This document shows, piece by piece, positions 23,053-33,119 of a stretch of 63,862 bases of DNA. The stretch is from assembly GCA_009937425.1 (NCBI GenBank), contig JAACFO010000013.1, positions 1-63,862 of the forward strand. Direction: 5' to 3'. A model generated the notes under the pieces. It made no database searches. It was not told the origin of the DNA and worked only from the letters and a program-made list of their open reading frames with translations. This DNA comes from Gammaproteobacteria bacterium (GTDB lineage Bacteria; Pseudomonadota; Gammaproteobacteria; HK1). Every line of letters starts with the position of its first letter. Positions within the stretch are counted from its first letter, which is position 1. The translations under genes were made by a program, and so were the position numbers.

Positions 23053-25380
23053 TTAATTTCGCAAAGGGCGGCCCTCGCTCAGTATGTGTTCGATGCGGGC
23101 GACGGTCGCCGGCGTGCCGGCAAGTGCGAGAAAGGCCTGGCGCTCGAGTGCACAAAGATCGTCGTCACTGACTATCTCACCCGCCGAAGCGCTACCGCCA
23201 CAGAGAACCTCTGCGAGATGTGCCCCGACCACCAGGTCGTGGGGCGTGGTGATACCGCGTGCATCGAGTTTATCGAGCAATTCCTGCATGGCCCGCCGCC
23301 CCTGCGGACCAGCGGCGGGAATGCCGGTCTTCGCCGGCGGCGCGTAGTCTGGCGCCATCTCCAGGGCACGTTTCCTGGCCTCGCCCAGCAAACGGTCGCG
23401 GTTCATGGTGCTGCGATCCCGGGGCAGAAAAAAGCGGTAGGGCTCGCCCTCCATGGGTGAGGCCGCGGTCTTGCCCATGCCGATAAGCTCGAACACCCGC
23501 AACGCGCCGGCGGCGATCCCATCGGCGTCCTCGGCGTCGGCACACCAGCGATGCAGCAGCTCCTTGCAGCCGCCGCCGGACGGCACCAGGCCCACGAGGG
23601 TTTCCACCTGCCCCATGACGATATTCCCATGGGCCTGCAGTGCGTCGCAGTGCAGGAGCACCTCGAAACCTCCGCCCAGTGACGTGCCCGCCGGCGCCGC
23701 CACCACGGGAAACGGCGCATATTTGATGGCTGCCGTGGTTTCCTGAAACTCACGCAACGCCGTGTCCAGGGCATCCCAGGCGCCCTTCTTAGCATTGCTG
23801 AGAGCGAAGTCCAGGTTGAATCCAACGGAGAAGTGGGGGGCGTCGTTGTGCACCAGCATGGCGGTGAAAGATCCTTCGACGACGGCCAGAGATTCGCGCA
23901 GTAACATCATGGAATCCGGGGATAGAGCATTCGCCTTGGTGTGAAACTCCAGGCAGGCGACGCCATCGCCCACATCCCAGAGACTCGCCGCGTCGTTGCT
24001 GATGACCGGGGTTCTTATGCGCTTGAAATCGCCCAGGCGAACTACCCCGGGGGCACGGGTGACGGGATGGTAGCGGCGATCATAACCCAGGTGCTCTACA
24101 TGGTCCCCCGCCTTGCGGTAGAGCGGTGAAGCATCGGCCGTGTCCAGAATCCCGGGCACCGTCATGCCTTCGGCACGCAACCGGTCGCGGAACCATGCAA
24201 CACCCAGCTCGTCGATCATCTCGAAGGGCCCGCGGGACCAGCTGTAACCGAGCTTCATGGCTTCGTCCACGGGTACGATGTCTTCCCCCACCTCGGGCAG
24301 CAGCGACGCCGCGTAGGACAAGGTGCGCGCCAGCACCCGCCAGGCGAAGCGCCCGTGTTCGTCGGGATACTCCACCAGCGCACGCAAGCCGCGGCGCTCC
24401 CCGGCTTCGGCGGCGGCCGGTTGCAGGCGTCTTGCCGGCCGGTACTCACCGCCGCTCAGATCCAACACTTCGCGGCGCGACTCGCCGTCGCCATGCACTT
24501 CGCGATAGAAACCCGCGCCGCCCTTGTTGCCGGTGTGGCCGCGGGCCACCAGCTCGGCAACAGCGGGAATCCCGTCGGCGACGTCCTGAAAGGGATCGTC
24601 ATCGGCCAGCGCGCCGCGCAGGCTGGCGACTACATCGAGCATGAGATCGAGACCAATGAGATCGTAAAGGCCGAACACACCAGTCTTCGGTATGCCCATG
24701 GGACGCCCCATGATCGCATCGGCCTCTTCCACGGTGAGCCCTGCTCGCTCGGCTTCCACGAGTCCCGCCTGCAGCGCGAATACCCCGACGCGGTTGCCGA
24801 GAAACCCGGGGGTGTCATTGCACGGCACGACGCCCTTGCCGAGCGCCACGTCGCAAAACTCGCTCAACGTCTCGATGACATCGGATCGCGTATTCGGCCC
24901 CTTGACGATCTCCAGCAGACGCATGTAGCGCACAGGGTTGAAAAAATGCGTAATGCAGAAATCGCGCTTCAAAGATTCAGGCATGCCGTCGGTCAACATT
25001 GCCAACGGGATCGTCGATGTGTTCGAAGACACGATGGACCCCGGCGCACGCAGCTTGTCGATGGCTTGGTAGAGGGCTTTCTTGACGTCGAGGCGCTCGA
25101 CGATTGCCTCCGTAATCCAGTCTGCATCGGCAATCAGCGACAGGTCGTCTTCGATGTTCCCCGTCGTAATCAGCTGCGCAAGATCCGGGTGCATGAATGC
25201 CGGCGGGCTCGACTTCAGCAGCCGCTCTACGGCGTGCTCGGCGAGCCGGTTACGGCCGCCATCACCCAGAGCCGCCACGTCGAGCATCACCACCGGCACA
25301 CCGGCATTGGCCAGATGACTGGCGATGCCGGACCCCATGGTGCCCGCGCCGACGACCGCCGCCTTTCTGATACCCGCCAT
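23053..25380 (-). CDS. FadN-type 3-hydroxyacyl-CoA dehydrogenase / enoyl-CoA hydratase fusion
   Basis: A 775-residue bifunctional beta-oxidation enzyme with the dehydrogenase first and the hydratase last, the reverse order of FadB and the order of Bacillus FadN. The NAD site is VVGAGTMGSGIASHLANAG near residue 10. The 3HCDH catalytic region includes ITHFFNPVRYMRLLEIV. The C-terminal crotonase half contains GTSLGGGFEVLLHCDALQA, which forms the oxyanion hole, and LVGLVPSGGGCKELL. The usual thiolase and acyl-CoA dehydrogenase partners are not adjacent, so it is a stand-alone gene here. Confidence 0.92.
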   Translation of the reverse strand: MAGIRKAAVVGAGTMGSGIASHLANAGVPVVMLDVAALGDGGRNRLAEHAVERLLKSSPPAFMHPDLAQLITTGNIEDDLSLIADADWITEAIVERLDVKKALYQAIDKLRAPGSIVSSNTSTIPLAMLTDGMPESLKRDFCITHFFNPVRYMRLLEIVKGPNTRSDVIETLSEFCDVALGKGVVPCNDTPGFLGNRVGVFALQAGLVEAERAGLTVEEADAIMGRPMGIPKTGVFGLYDLIGLDLMLDVVASLRGALADDDPFQDVADGIPAVAELVARGHTGNKGGAGFYREVHGDGESRREVLDLSGGEYRPARRLQPAAAEAGERRGLRALVEYPDEHGRFAWRVLARTLSYAASLLPEVGEDIVPVDEAMKLGYSWSRGPFEMIDELGVAWFRDRLRAEGMTVPGILDTADASPLYRKAGDHVEHLGYDRRYHPVTRAPGVVRLGDFKRIRTPVISNDAASLWDVGDGVACLEFHTKANALSPDSMMLLRESLAVVEGSFTAMLVHNDAPHFSVGFNLDFALSNAKKGAWDALDTALREFQETTAAIKYAPFPVVAAPAGTSLGGGFEVLLHCDALQAHGNIVMGQVETLVGLVPSGGGCKELLHRWCADAEDADGIAAGALRVFELIGMGKTAASPMEGEPYRFFLPRDRSTMNRDRLLGEARKRALEMAPDYAPPAKTGIPAAGPQGRRAMQELLDKLDARGITTPHDLVVGAHLAEVLCGGSASAGEIVSDDDLCALERQAFLALAGTPATVARIEHILSEGRPLRN

Positions 25381-25497
25381 GAATGTTTCTCCGGACCGCT
25401 GAATTCAGCGAGGAGCGAGTATGCGCAGCACAAGTGAATTGCTCAAGCCTTGGCGACGGAGTAACACCAGGCGGGAGCGAGAATCGGAAACCGCTAC

Positions 25498-25923
25498 TCA
25501 GGTAACACCCGACTCCGCACCGAGAACATCGACTGCGAATTGATGCTCTTTCTGTTCGTGGTCGCTTAACTGCTCAAGCAGATTCGAAACGCGATCCAGC
25601 AAATCCGACTCGTCGACCCCGCCCGCGTCCTTCGCTCGTGCCAGCGTCTCATTGAGGTGCGAAAGAATAGCTGCATGCTCGTCAATCAAGGTCTGCAGCT
25701 CGTCGCGCCTGGACTCGGCGAGAGCGCCGAGCGCATCGTAGAAGCCATCCGGGAGTTGCTCACGGGCGAAGTGGACGATTAGCAAGGTTCGCAGCTCATC
25801 GAGCAATGGCACCATATCGGTCACGCCAACACTGGCACGCAGACGACCCATCTGCTTTATGACCCGTTGATGCTCCTTCTCCAGATCCTTGTAGATGGAC
25901 TCGAGTCGGGAAACGCTAGTCAT
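25498..25923 (-). CDS. Hemerythrin-like helical protein
   Basis: A 141-residue, highly helical, acidic protein. Histidines and acidic residues are spaced along helices (LEKEHQRVIKQM; LIVHFAREQLPDGFYD; IDEHAAILSHL; LSDHEQKEHQFAVDVLG), the pattern expected for HHE cation-binding or hemerythrin-like proteins that bind a di-iron centre. I cannot place all five canonical His ligands with certainty, so oxygen or NO binding remains a hypothesis. It lies upstream of the hydroxyacyl-CoA dehydrogenase on the same strand after a 117-bp gap. Confidence 0.72.
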   Translation of the reverse strand: MTSVSRLESIYKDLEKEHQRVIKQMGRLRASVGVTDMVPLLDELRTLLIVHFAREQLPDGFYDALGALAESRRDELQTLIDEHAAILSHLNETLARAKDAGGVDESDLLDRVSNLLEQLSDHEQKEHQFAVDVLGAESGVT

Positions 25924-26036
25924 GACAGATTCCTTTTCAAGGTCAGCTATATGGTAAAGGCGCGGTCAACCGAGCCTGGCAGTCTTTGTGACTGGATACT
26001 TGTGCTGAAGTCCCGGTCAATTTTCCCAAATAGCTT

Positions 26037-27707
26037 TCACGAAGTCGAGGTCGACGCCATGGCACCTTCGGCGCGCCGCCTTTCCATGAGCTGGTCGAGC
26101 CAGGTCGGGTCCATTTCCGGGACCGAGGACAGCAGCAGATCAGTATACTCGTGATGCGGGGGAGTGAACATTTCCTCGCACGGACCCTGCTCGACGATGC
26201 GCCCCTGTAACATCACGACCACCTCATCGGCGATGGCACGGACCGTCGCGAGATCGTGGGTAATGAACATGTAGGCGAGATTCAGCTCGCGCTGAATGCG
26301 ATCGAGAAGCTTCAGAATGCCTTCCGCGACAATCTGATCCAGCGCCGAGGTCACCTCGTCACAGATAATGAACTCCGGCTCCGCCGCCAGTGCACGCGCG
26401 ATACAGACGCGTTGTTTCTGTCCGCCGGAGAGCTCAGAGGGGAAACGGTCGATGAACTGATCGGGCTCGAGCTCGATCAACGACAGCAGCTCACGAATAC
26501 GGTTTTCGAGCTTCTCGGCTTTCATGCCGAGATAGAAAGACAACGGCCGTCCGATGATCTCGCGGATCCGGTGGCGCGGGTTCACAGCCGTATCCGCCAT
26601 CTGGTAAATCATTTGCGCGTGGCGCAGCTGGTCCTTCGCGCGCTTGCGATAGTCGCCGGGAAGCGCCTCGCCATTGACCAGCACCCGCCCGCGCGTTGGC
26701 GGCAGCAGTCCCGTGATTACCCTCGCGGCAGTGCTCTTACCGCTGCCGGATTCCCCCACCACCGCGACGGTCTGGCCACGGTGTATCTCGAAGGAAATAT
26801 CGTGCAGCACGGTCAGGGGCCCATAGGCCGCCGTTACGTGGTCGACTTCGATCAGCGGGCGTGAATCCGTATAGCTGCCAGTCGCCTGCTTCTTGAACGA
26901 ACGAACGGCCCACAGAGTCTTGGTATAGTCTTTCTGCGGGTTGGACATCATGGCATCGGTATCGGCTTCCTCAACCAATTCACCGTGTCGAAGAACCATG
27001 ATCCTGTCCGACATCTGCGCCACCACCGCCAAGTCGTGGGTAATGTAGATGGCCGCCGTTTGGAATTGATCGACGATGTCGCGAATGGTGACCAGCACTT
27101 CGATCTGGGTCGTGACATCGAGGGCCGTGGTCGGTTCGTCAAAGATGATGAGATCCGGGCGGCAGGATAACGCCATGGCCGTCATCGCGCGCTGCAGCTG
27201 CCCGCCCGATACCTGGTGGGGATAGCGATAACCAATGCCGTCCGGATCGGGAAGCAATAGCCGCCCGTAGAGATCCTTTGCATCGGCTTCCGCCTCGTCC
27301 CTGGTACTCTTGCCGTGCTTGACGGGGATCTCGGCGAACTGCTCGATCAGCTTATGTGCAGGGTTGAATGACGCGGCGGCACTTTGCGCCACATAGGCGA
27401 TTTTTACGCCGCGCAGCTTGCGTTTTTCTTCTTCGCTGGCTGCCATCAGGTCCATGCCGTCGAAGACGATCGAGCCGCCGCTGATCCGGCACCCGGGGTG
27501 CGCGTAACCCATGGCCGCCAGGCCCGCGGTGGATTTTCCCGCACCGGACTCGCCAATGAGGCCCAGTACTTCGCCGCGATGCAGCGTGATGTCGATTCCC
27601 TTGATGATTTCCTGCCATTCGTCACCGCTTTGCCCTTCGATACGCAGGCCGCGCATCTCCAGCAGCAGATCACCGCTCGCCTTACTGCTGTCGCTACTGC
27701 TCATCAC
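26037..27707 (-). CDS. Double-domain ABC transporter ATPase (peptide/opine/nickel family, DppD-DppF fusion)
   Basis: A 556-residue protein with two complete ABC ATPase domains. The first has Walker [10 protein letters not shown], signature VSGGQLQRA and Walker [13 protein letters not shown]; the second has [18 protein letters not shown] and [12 protein letters not shown]. In the second Walker B Asp-Glu is intact although the usual Pro is Val. Both domains appear competent for ATP hydrolysis. It energises the importer whose permeases and binding protein are encoded just upstream in the same operon; its start overlaps the DppC stop by 14 bp. Confidence 0.94.
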   Translation of the reverse strand: MMSSSDSSKASGDLLLEMRGLRIEGQSGDEWQEIIKGIDITLHRGEVLGLIGESGAGKSTAGLAAMGYAHPGCRISGGSIVFDGMDLMAASEEEKRKLRGVKIAYVAQSAAASFNPAHKLIEQFAEIPVKHGKSTRDEAEADAKDLYGRLLLPDPDGIGYRYPHQVSGGQLQRAMTAMALSCRPDLIIFDEPTTALDVTTQIEVLVTIRDIVDQFQTAAIYITHDLAVVAQMSDRIMVLRHGELVEEADTDAMMSNPQKDYTKTLWAVRSFKKQATGSYTDSRPLIEVDHVTAAYGPLTVLHDISFEIHRGQTVAVVGESGSGKSTAARVITGLLPPTRGRVLVNGEALPGDYRKRAKDQLRHAQMIYQMADTAVNPRHRIREIIGRPLSFYLGMKAEKLENRIRELLSLIELEPDQFIDRFPSELSGGQKQRVCIARALAAEPEFIICDEVTSALDQIVAEGILKLLDRIQRELNLAYMFITHDLATVRAIADEVVVMLQGRIVEQGPCEEMFTPPHHEYTDLLLSSVPEMDPTWLDQLMERRRAEGAMASTSTS

Positions 27708-28602
27708 GTAATCCGCTCGTCTTGTGCAGGAACCAGTCGACGACGAAGTTGACGCCCACCGTCAACAGCGCGATCGCCGCCGCCGGCAACAGCGGAGTCA
27801 CATCCCCGTAAGTAATCAGAGTCGCGTTGTCACGCACCATGCTGCCCCAGTCGGCGGTGGGCGGTTGAATGCCGAGACCGAGGAAGCTGAGCGCCGCGAT
27901 TGTCAGGAACACGAAGCAGAAGCGCAGCCCGAACTCCGCTACCAGCGGTGGCATGATATTCGGCAGGACTTCGCGGATCGTTATCCAACCGATGCCTTCG
28001 CCCCGCAGCCGGGCGGCTTCGACGAAATCCATCACCACGACGTTCAGGCTCACTGCTCTCGCCAGCCGGAATACACGAGTGGAATCCAGCACCGCGATGA
28101 TGACGATCAGGACTGGAATCGAGGTGCCGAAAATGGTCAGCAGCAGCAGCGAGAAAATCAACGCCGGGATCGCCATCATGACATCGACAATGCGGCTCAA
28201 GACCTGGTCCACCCAGCCCGCGAGAGCCGCCGCGAGGATACCGGCCACGCCGCCGATCAAAAACGCGAGGCAGGTGGTGACGAAAGCGATGCCTACGGTG
28301 TTGCGCGCCCCGTACAGCAATCGCGTCAGCATGTCGCGGCCGAGATTGTCCGTACCAAGCGTAAACTGCTCGCCCCACTCCTCGAACTCGGCGCCGACGA
28401 TCTCGGATTCGCCATAGGGCGTCAAAACCGGCGCAAACAGCGCGACGAAGACGTAAAAGGCGATGACCAGGAGCCCGAATTTCGCGCTCAAGGGGGCCTT
28501 CTTCAGCTCACGCCAGGCATCGGCGAGCTTACGTTGCCGGGGCGGCTTTGGCGGGACGGCGTCCGCCGTCTGACCGACGGTTGATTCGCTTGCGTCGCTC
28601 AT
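27694..28602 (-). CDS. ABC transporter permease, DppC/OppC type
   Basis: A 302-residue inner-membrane permease with an N-terminal membrane anchor (FGLLVIAFYVFVALFAPVL) and five further spans. It includes LGTDNLGRDMLTRLLYGARN, the signature found near the start of DppC-family permeases, and the cytoplasmic EAA-like loop YVEAARLRG-type sequence seen here as DFVEAARLRGEGIGWITIR. It overlaps the downstream ATPase and, by 4 bp, the upstream DppB-type gene. Confidence 0.93.
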   Translation of the reverse strand: MSDASESTVGQTADAVPPKPPRQRKLADAWRELKKAPLSAKFGLLVIAFYVFVALFAPVLTPYGESEIVGAEFEEWGEQFTLGTDNLGRDMLTRLLYGARNTVGIAFVTTCLAFLIGGVAGILAAALAGWVDQVLSRIVDVMMAIPALIFSLLLLTIFGTSIPVLIVIIAVLDSTRVFRLARAVSLNVVVMDFVEAARLRGEGIGWITIREVLPNIMPPLVAEFGLRFCFVFLTIAALSFLGLGIQPPTADWGSMVRDNATLITYGDVTPLLPAAAIALLTVGVNFVVDWFLHKTSGLRDEQ

Positions 28603-29555
28603 CTCGGGTGCAGCAATCTCGGATTGGTGACGATGGACAGCACGTCCGCTGTCAAATTGAGCAGAACATAAGTCGCGGCGAATATCAGACTACAGGCCTG
28701 GACCACCGGAATATCTCGCTTCTGCACGGAATCCACGATCAGCTGGCCGAGCCCCGGATACACGAATACCACCTCGACCACGACGACGCCGACAATCAGG
28801 TAGGCGAGGTTGATGACGATGACGTTGACAATGGGTGCCCACGCGTTCGGCAGCGCGTGGTGCAGGATAATGTGCGAGCGGCTCATCCCCTTGAGGTTGG
28901 CCATCTCAATATAGGGGCTTGCGAGCAGGTTGATGATCGCTGCGCGCGTCATGCGCATCATGTGCGCGACCACCACCAGGGTCAGGGTGGTGGCAGGCAG
29001 TATGATTCTGTAAACCCGATCCCAGAAGGCCGTATCCGGACTCACGTTGGAGAGGCTCGGAAACCAGCCCAGAGTCACCGAGAAGACCAGAATTAGAATA
29101 TAGGCGACGAAGAATTCCGGGAATGAGATCGACGAAAGCGTGATCACGTTGATCGCCCGGTCGAACCAGGAATTACGGTATAGGGCCGCCAGAATGCCCA
29201 GCACCAGCGCCAGCGGCACCGAGATGATGGCGGCAACGACCGCTAGAAACAGCGTGTTGCTCAAGCGTACGCCAATCAGCTCGGAGATCTGCCGCTTGTT
29301 GGCCAACGATACGCCAAAATCGCCTTGTGCGATGTTGCCGAGCCAGTTCAGGTAGCGGGTAGAAGCGGGCAAATCCAAGCCCAGCTCTTTGCGGCAGGCG
29401 GCGACCGTTTCAGGCGTCGCCGCCTGCCCCTGGATTTCCTGGCAAAGGTCTCCCGGTAATAGCTCTACGCCGAGAAATATAATCAGTGAGACTGCGAACA
29501 ACACAAGCACGCCCAGCCCCAGGCGCTGGGCGACTAGCTTGACGAGCTTATACAT
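28599..29555 (-). CDS. ABC transporter permease, DppB/OppB type
   Basis: A 318-residue inner-membrane permease. The N-terminus (LGLGVLVLFAVSLIIFLGVEL) is the typical DppB signal-anchor, followed by a periplasmic segment ending GDFGVSLANKRQISELIGVR and five spans. The EAA loop is at YIEMANLKGMSRSHIILHHA. It pairs with the DppC-type gene (ATGA overlap) and follows the binding-protein gene by 27 bp. Confidence 0.93.
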   Translation of the reverse strand: MYKLVKLVAQRLGLGVLVLFAVSLIIFLGVELLPGDLCQEIQGQAATPETVAACRKELGLDLPASTRYLNWLGNIAQGDFGVSLANKRQISELIGVRLSNTLFLAVVAAIISVPLALVLGILAALYRNSWFDRAINVITLSSISFPEFFVAYILILVFSVTLGWFPSLSNVSPDTAFWDRVYRIILPATTLTLVVVAHMMRMTRAAIINLLASPYIEMANLKGMSRSHIILHHALPNAWAPIVNVIVINLAYLIVGVVVVEVVFVYPGLGQLIVDSVQKRDIPVVQACSLIFAATYVLLNLTADVLSIVTNPRLLHPR

Positions 29556-29582
29556 ATGGCCGTGGCCCGCTGAAACCCGGTC

Positions 29583-31184
29583 TCAGGACTTAAACCACCA
29601 ACGCTCCATTCCGCGATTGCCGTCCAGTCCCCAGTTCGCGCCCATCTGGTCCGCATGTCCGACCTTGGAGCTGGTGGCAAACACGTAATTGTTGAACATG
29701 GGAACGAGAACGCCGCCCTCGTCGCTGACGATACGTTGCATTTCCACGTACATTTCCCGTCGCTTGGCGTCATCCAGCTGCGAACGCGCTTCAAGCAGCA
29801 GCTTGTTGAACCTTTCGTGGGACCAAAAGCTGTCGTTCCAGTCCGCGCCTGCCGCGTACGCGGTGGAAAACATCCAGTCTTCCGTCGGCCGTCCGCCCCA
29901 GTAAACCATGCACCATGGCTTTTTCATCCACACGTTGGACCAGTAGCCATCGTTGGGCTCACGGACCACGTTGATGTCGATACCGGCCTTCGCGGCATGC
30001 TCCCTCATGAGCACCGCTGCATCCACGGCACCGGCGAAGGCGGCATCCGCAGCGCTCAGATCCACCTTCAGGTTGCTCAACCCGGCTTTCTTCAGGTGGA
30101 ACTTGGCTTTTTCCGGATCGTATTCCCGTTGAGGTAGCTCTTTAGCATGGTAGCGGTTGGACAGGCCGATGGGATGGTCGTTACCGATAACACCATGGCC
30201 ACGCAGCACATTTTGCAGCAATGGCTTTCGATCAACTGCATACTTCAGGGCCAGTCGCACATCGTTGTTGTCAAAGGGTGGCGTGTCGGTGCGCATCGCC
30301 GCCGTATAGTGCGCGGTACCACTGGTCTCTTTGATGCTGATTTTCTTGTTGCGCTTGAGCAAATGCAGCGTCTTGATATCCAGGCGGTCGATGGCATCGA
30401 CCTCGCCGGTGGTCAATGCATTGGTGCGCGCCGCCACGTCGGCGATGGTGAGAACCTCGACTTCGTCGAAATGACCGTAATCAGTACGATAATAATTCTT
30501 GTGACGCTTCAGTTTGGCCCGCACACCCGGTTCGTAACTCTCGACGACATAGGCGCCGGCACCGATGCCGGATTTAGCATCGATCTTGCCGTCCTTGTTG
30601 CCCGGCTGAATCGCCAGATGATAGTCATTCAACACGAACGGGAAATCGGCATTACCTCCGCTCAGGGTAACGACAACCACGTTCTTGCCGTCGGCCTTCA
30701 TATCCGTAATCGGGCTGACGATACCCTTGCCACCGGATTTTGTATCCTCGCCGCGATGGTGGTTTAGCGATGCGATGACATCGCTCGCTTCGACTGTCTT
30801 ACCGTTGTGGAACTCTGCACCCTTGCGTAGCTTGAAAGTCCAGACCTTAGCGTCGGGCGACGCCTCCCAACTCTCGGCAAGCTCGGGCCCCAGACCGCCA
30901 TCCGGGAGAATTTCGGTGAGATGATTGTTGGAACCGTATCCGAAGGTGAACTGGGTAAAGGCGTTCTCCCAAGTCGCCGGGTCTATAGAGTCCGTGGTCG
31001 ATCCGTGACCAAGACCAACGCGAAAGTTACCGCCCTTTTTTGCCGCGCCGTGGGCAGGCATGGACGCAAGCATTCCGGCAGGCACGGATGCGACCATGCC
31101 CAAAGCCGTCATGCGCTTGACGAATTCACGCCGACTGATCCATCCCCGGGAGAGCAATTTCTTCAGTTGTTTTGTTTCTGACAT
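29583..31184 (-). CDS. Tat-exported ABC substrate-binding protein, SBP family 5
   Basis: A roughly 533-residue periplasmic binding protein of the peptide/opine/nickel family. The N-terminus has a twin-arginine motif (SRREFVKRMTALGM) followed by a hydrophobic core and an AHGAA cleavage region, so export is probably through the Tat system, which is uncommon for this family. Family 5 features are FRVGLGHGSTTDSIDPAT, LAESWEASPDAKVWTFKLRK and EFHNGKTVEASDV. The start at 31184 is fixed by a strong GGAGGAGGT 4 bp upstream; an extended frame to 31199 uses a TTG. The ligand is unknown. Confidence 0.93.
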   Translation of the reverse strand: MSETKQLKKLLSRGWISRREFVKRMTALGMVASVPAGMLASMPAHGAAKKGGNFRVGLGHGSTTDSIDPATWENAFTQFTFGYGSNNHLTEILPDGGLGPELAESWEASPDAKVWTFKLRKGAEFHNGKTVEASDVIASLNHHRGEDTKSGGKGIVSPITDMKADGKNVVVVTLSGGNADFPFVLNDYHLAIQPGNKDGKIDAKSGIGAGAYVVESYEPGVRAKLKRHKNYYRTDYGHFDEVEVLTIADVAARTNALTTGEVDAIDRLDIKTLHLLKRNKKISIKETSGTAHYTAAMRTDTPPFDNNDVRLALKYAVDRKPLLQNVLRGHGVIGNDHPIGLSNRYHAKELPQREYDPEKAKFHLKKAGLSNLKVDLSAADAAFAGAVDAAVLMREHAAKAGIDINVVREPNDGYWSNVWMKKPWCMVYWGGRPTEDWMFSTAYAAGADWNDSFWSHERFNKLLLEARSQLDDAKRREMYVEMQRIVSDEGGVLVPMFNNYVFATSSKVGHADQMGANWGLDGNRGMERWWFKS

Positions 31185-31199
31185 GTCTACCTCCTCCAA

Positions 31200-31538
31200 A
31201 TCAGAGCCGGATTTCCAGCTACGGAAATCGATTTCTTTACCCCGGACGACGCCGCTCTCTTAGCGGGCGAACAGCGGAGATCATCACGATCGTTTCTTGC
31301 TTGGTGGATTAGTGACAACATACCGCCGCACCGAGGAAAATGAAATATGCATCATTCAATCCCACGGTTACGGCGAACCCAGGAATTCTTCACAGAAACA
31401 TGGTGTTATGCCAACTAACCGCTGATCTACGCGGCCTGCGGGAAATCGAATTCAGGGCAAATTCTGGTGCGCATCCTGACCCGGATGATGCACAATTGCC
31501 AAGGTCCCCGCGAGTACAACCAAGGTGGGTACGCGCTC
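31200..31538. promoter_or_regulatory. Divergent intergenic region between the ABC importer and uspA-like genes
   Basis: About 350 bp without a supported gene lie between the start of the binding-protein gene and the universal-stress gene. It should contain the promoters of both. The only clear structure is a perfect 12-bp palindrome GAAATCGATTTC at 31224-31235, close to the binding-protein start and in a position where a repressor could act. I found no convincing paired -35/-10 boxes by eye. Confidence 0.35.
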
Positions 31539-31982
31539 ATGATCACTAGAATCCTGGTTACGACTGATGGCTCACCGGCGTCCAATCGAGCGGTGGGCCT
31601 GGCGGCCCACATGGCGATCAACCACGATGCGACGCTTTATTTGCTGAACGTCATCAGGGACATGCAGTTGCCGCCGGAACTGAAGAAAATGGCGAAGGTC
31701 GAAAATATCGGACAAGCACGCCAGGATGTCCTCGACTTCGTCGCCGAGAAAGTTCTCGGCGACGCCGAGCGGCGGGCGAAACGCAAAGGTGTGAAGTCCC
31801 TGCGCAAAGCCACCGGCCACGGTGATCCCGCTAATGCCATTGCGAGCTATGCACAGCGAAACAAGATTGACCTGGTAGTGATGGGTACCCGCGGACTCGG
31901 TAGCGTCAAGGGCATGCTCATGGGCAGTGTGTCCCGCAAAGTCGCCAATTCCTGCGATGTGAATCTGCTCATCGTGCGTTAA
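31539..31982 (+). CDS. Universal stress protein, UspA family
   Basis: A 147-residue single-domain Usp. It begins ITRILVTTDGSPASNRAVGLA and ends with the nucleotide-binding motif VMGTRGLGSVKGMLMGSVS, matching the G-2x-G-9x-G(S) pattern of ATP-binding members. Such proteins are induced by starvation or stress and often work alongside CBS proteins; one is encoded nearby at 33706. The start at 31539 is preferred because it gives the normal N-terminus; the frame extends to 31467. Confidence 0.92.
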   Translation: MITRILVTTDGSPASNRAVGLAAHMAINHDATLYLLNVIRDMQLPPELKKMAKVENIGQARQDVLDFVAEKVLGDAERRAKRKGVKSLRKATGHGDPANAIASYAQRNKIDLVVMGTRGLGSVKGMLMGSVSRKVANSCDVNLLIVR

Positions 31983-31997
31983 GCCGGGATTCCGGGA

Positions 31998-33065
31998 TCA
32001 GGCCAGCATGTCCTGCACCTGCTCGCGGGCCATACCGACTTTTTGCGCCGCTAAGGTGATCTCCTCCCAGGTCGTCTCATTCATGGGAATGCCTTCCCGG
32101 TGGCGCTGACTGCGCATGAGACGTTCCGGATCACCGGCTACCAGCACCGAGCCGCCGGATTTTCGAGGCGCAGACGACTTCACGAAGGCGATCACCGCAT
32201 CGAGCTCCGCATTCAGCCAGGTCTGGTCGACCAATCGGGCTGGATCGATAATCACACTGAGCATGTTATTGACAATACCCCCGGGGCGCGGGTTCTGCGG
32301 CTGCATGGTGCCGCCGCCCGTTAATATACCGCCCAGCAAATCACAGATGAGGGCGAGACCGAAGCCCTTGTGCTCACCCATGGTCAGCAGGGAGCCGCGT
32401 GGATCGGCGAACATGACGCCAGGATCGTCGGTGGGCTCGCCGTCGACATCGATAAGGCTGCCCGCCGGTACCCGCTTACCCGCGTTGTGCGCCACCTTGA
32501 CCTTACCGAACGCGATGCGGCTGGTGGCCATATCCAGGACTACCGGCTCGGTGGCCGGCGTGCCCGGCATGGCGACACAGATGGGATTGGTGGAAAAACG
32601 CGCCTCGCGGCCGCCGTGGGGTGCCACCAGCGGCAGATGATCGGTGACATTGACGAAATGCACGGAGACGAGCCCTGCGGCAATACTCTGTTCGCCGTAG
32701 GCACCGATGCGGCCGAGATGATGGCAGCGGCGCAAAGCCAACAGCACGACACCGGTCTCGCGGCAGCGTTCCAGGCCCGCCGCCATGGCCTCTTCCGCCA
32801 CTGGCCGGCCATATCCGAGACCAGCATCGAAAACCATCACCGCGCCGTCGTCTTTAACCAGTGACGGGCGCGCGTTGGGTTTGACCAGATCCGCTTGCAG
32901 ATCCTCGACGTACTTCGGAATCATGCCGACACCGTGACTGTCGTGACCAGCAAGATTGGCATCCACCAAATGCCCGCTGACCAGCTCGGCTTCTGCGTTA
33001 TCGCTGCCGCCGCGGCGCAAGATTTCAGCGATAATCGCGCGAAGCTGAGTATGCTTTATCAGCAT
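31998..33065 (-). CDS. Ldh2-family (malate/L-lactate/ureidoglycolate-type) NAD(P)-dependent dehydrogenase
   Basis: A 355-residue oxidoreductase with the Ldh2 fold, unrelated to classical lactate dehydrogenase. Signatures are AGHDSHGVGMIPKYVEDL with the catalytic His, FSTNPICVAMPG, VVLDMATSRIAFGKV and a C-terminal EHKGFGLALICDLLGGILTG. It probably reduces or oxidises a 2-hydroxy acid; the exact substrate is not predictable. It is convergent with the Usp gene, with about 15 bp between stops. Confidence 0.92.
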   Translation of the reverse strand: MLIKHTQLRAIIAEILRRGGSDNAEAELVSGHLVDANLAGHDSHGVGMIPKYVEDLQADLVKPNARPSLVKDDGAVMVFDAGLGYGRPVAEEAMAAGLERCRETGVVLLALRRCHHLGRIGAYGEQSIAAGLVSVHFVNVTDHLPLVAPHGGREARFSTNPICVAMPGTPATEPVVLDMATSRIAFGKVKVAHNAGKRVPAGSLIDVDGEPTDDPGVMFADPRGSLLTMGEHKGFGLALICDLLGGILTGGGTMQPQNPRPGGIVNNMLSVIIDPARLVDQTWLNAELDAVIAFVKSSAPRKSGGSVLVAGDPERLMRSQRHREGIPMNETTWEEITLAAQKVGMAREQVQDMLA

Positions 33066-33119
33066 GTGTGGTCCCCGTTGGTTGGCAAGGCAATCAGGGC
33101 ACGAATAGTAGCGTGCCCA

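Noticed and set aside
24355-25437. Plus-strand open frame of 360 codons over the hydroxyacyl-CoA dehydrogenase
   Set aside because: Antisense to the NAD-binding domain of the FadN-type enzyme; His/Arg-rich with no family features.
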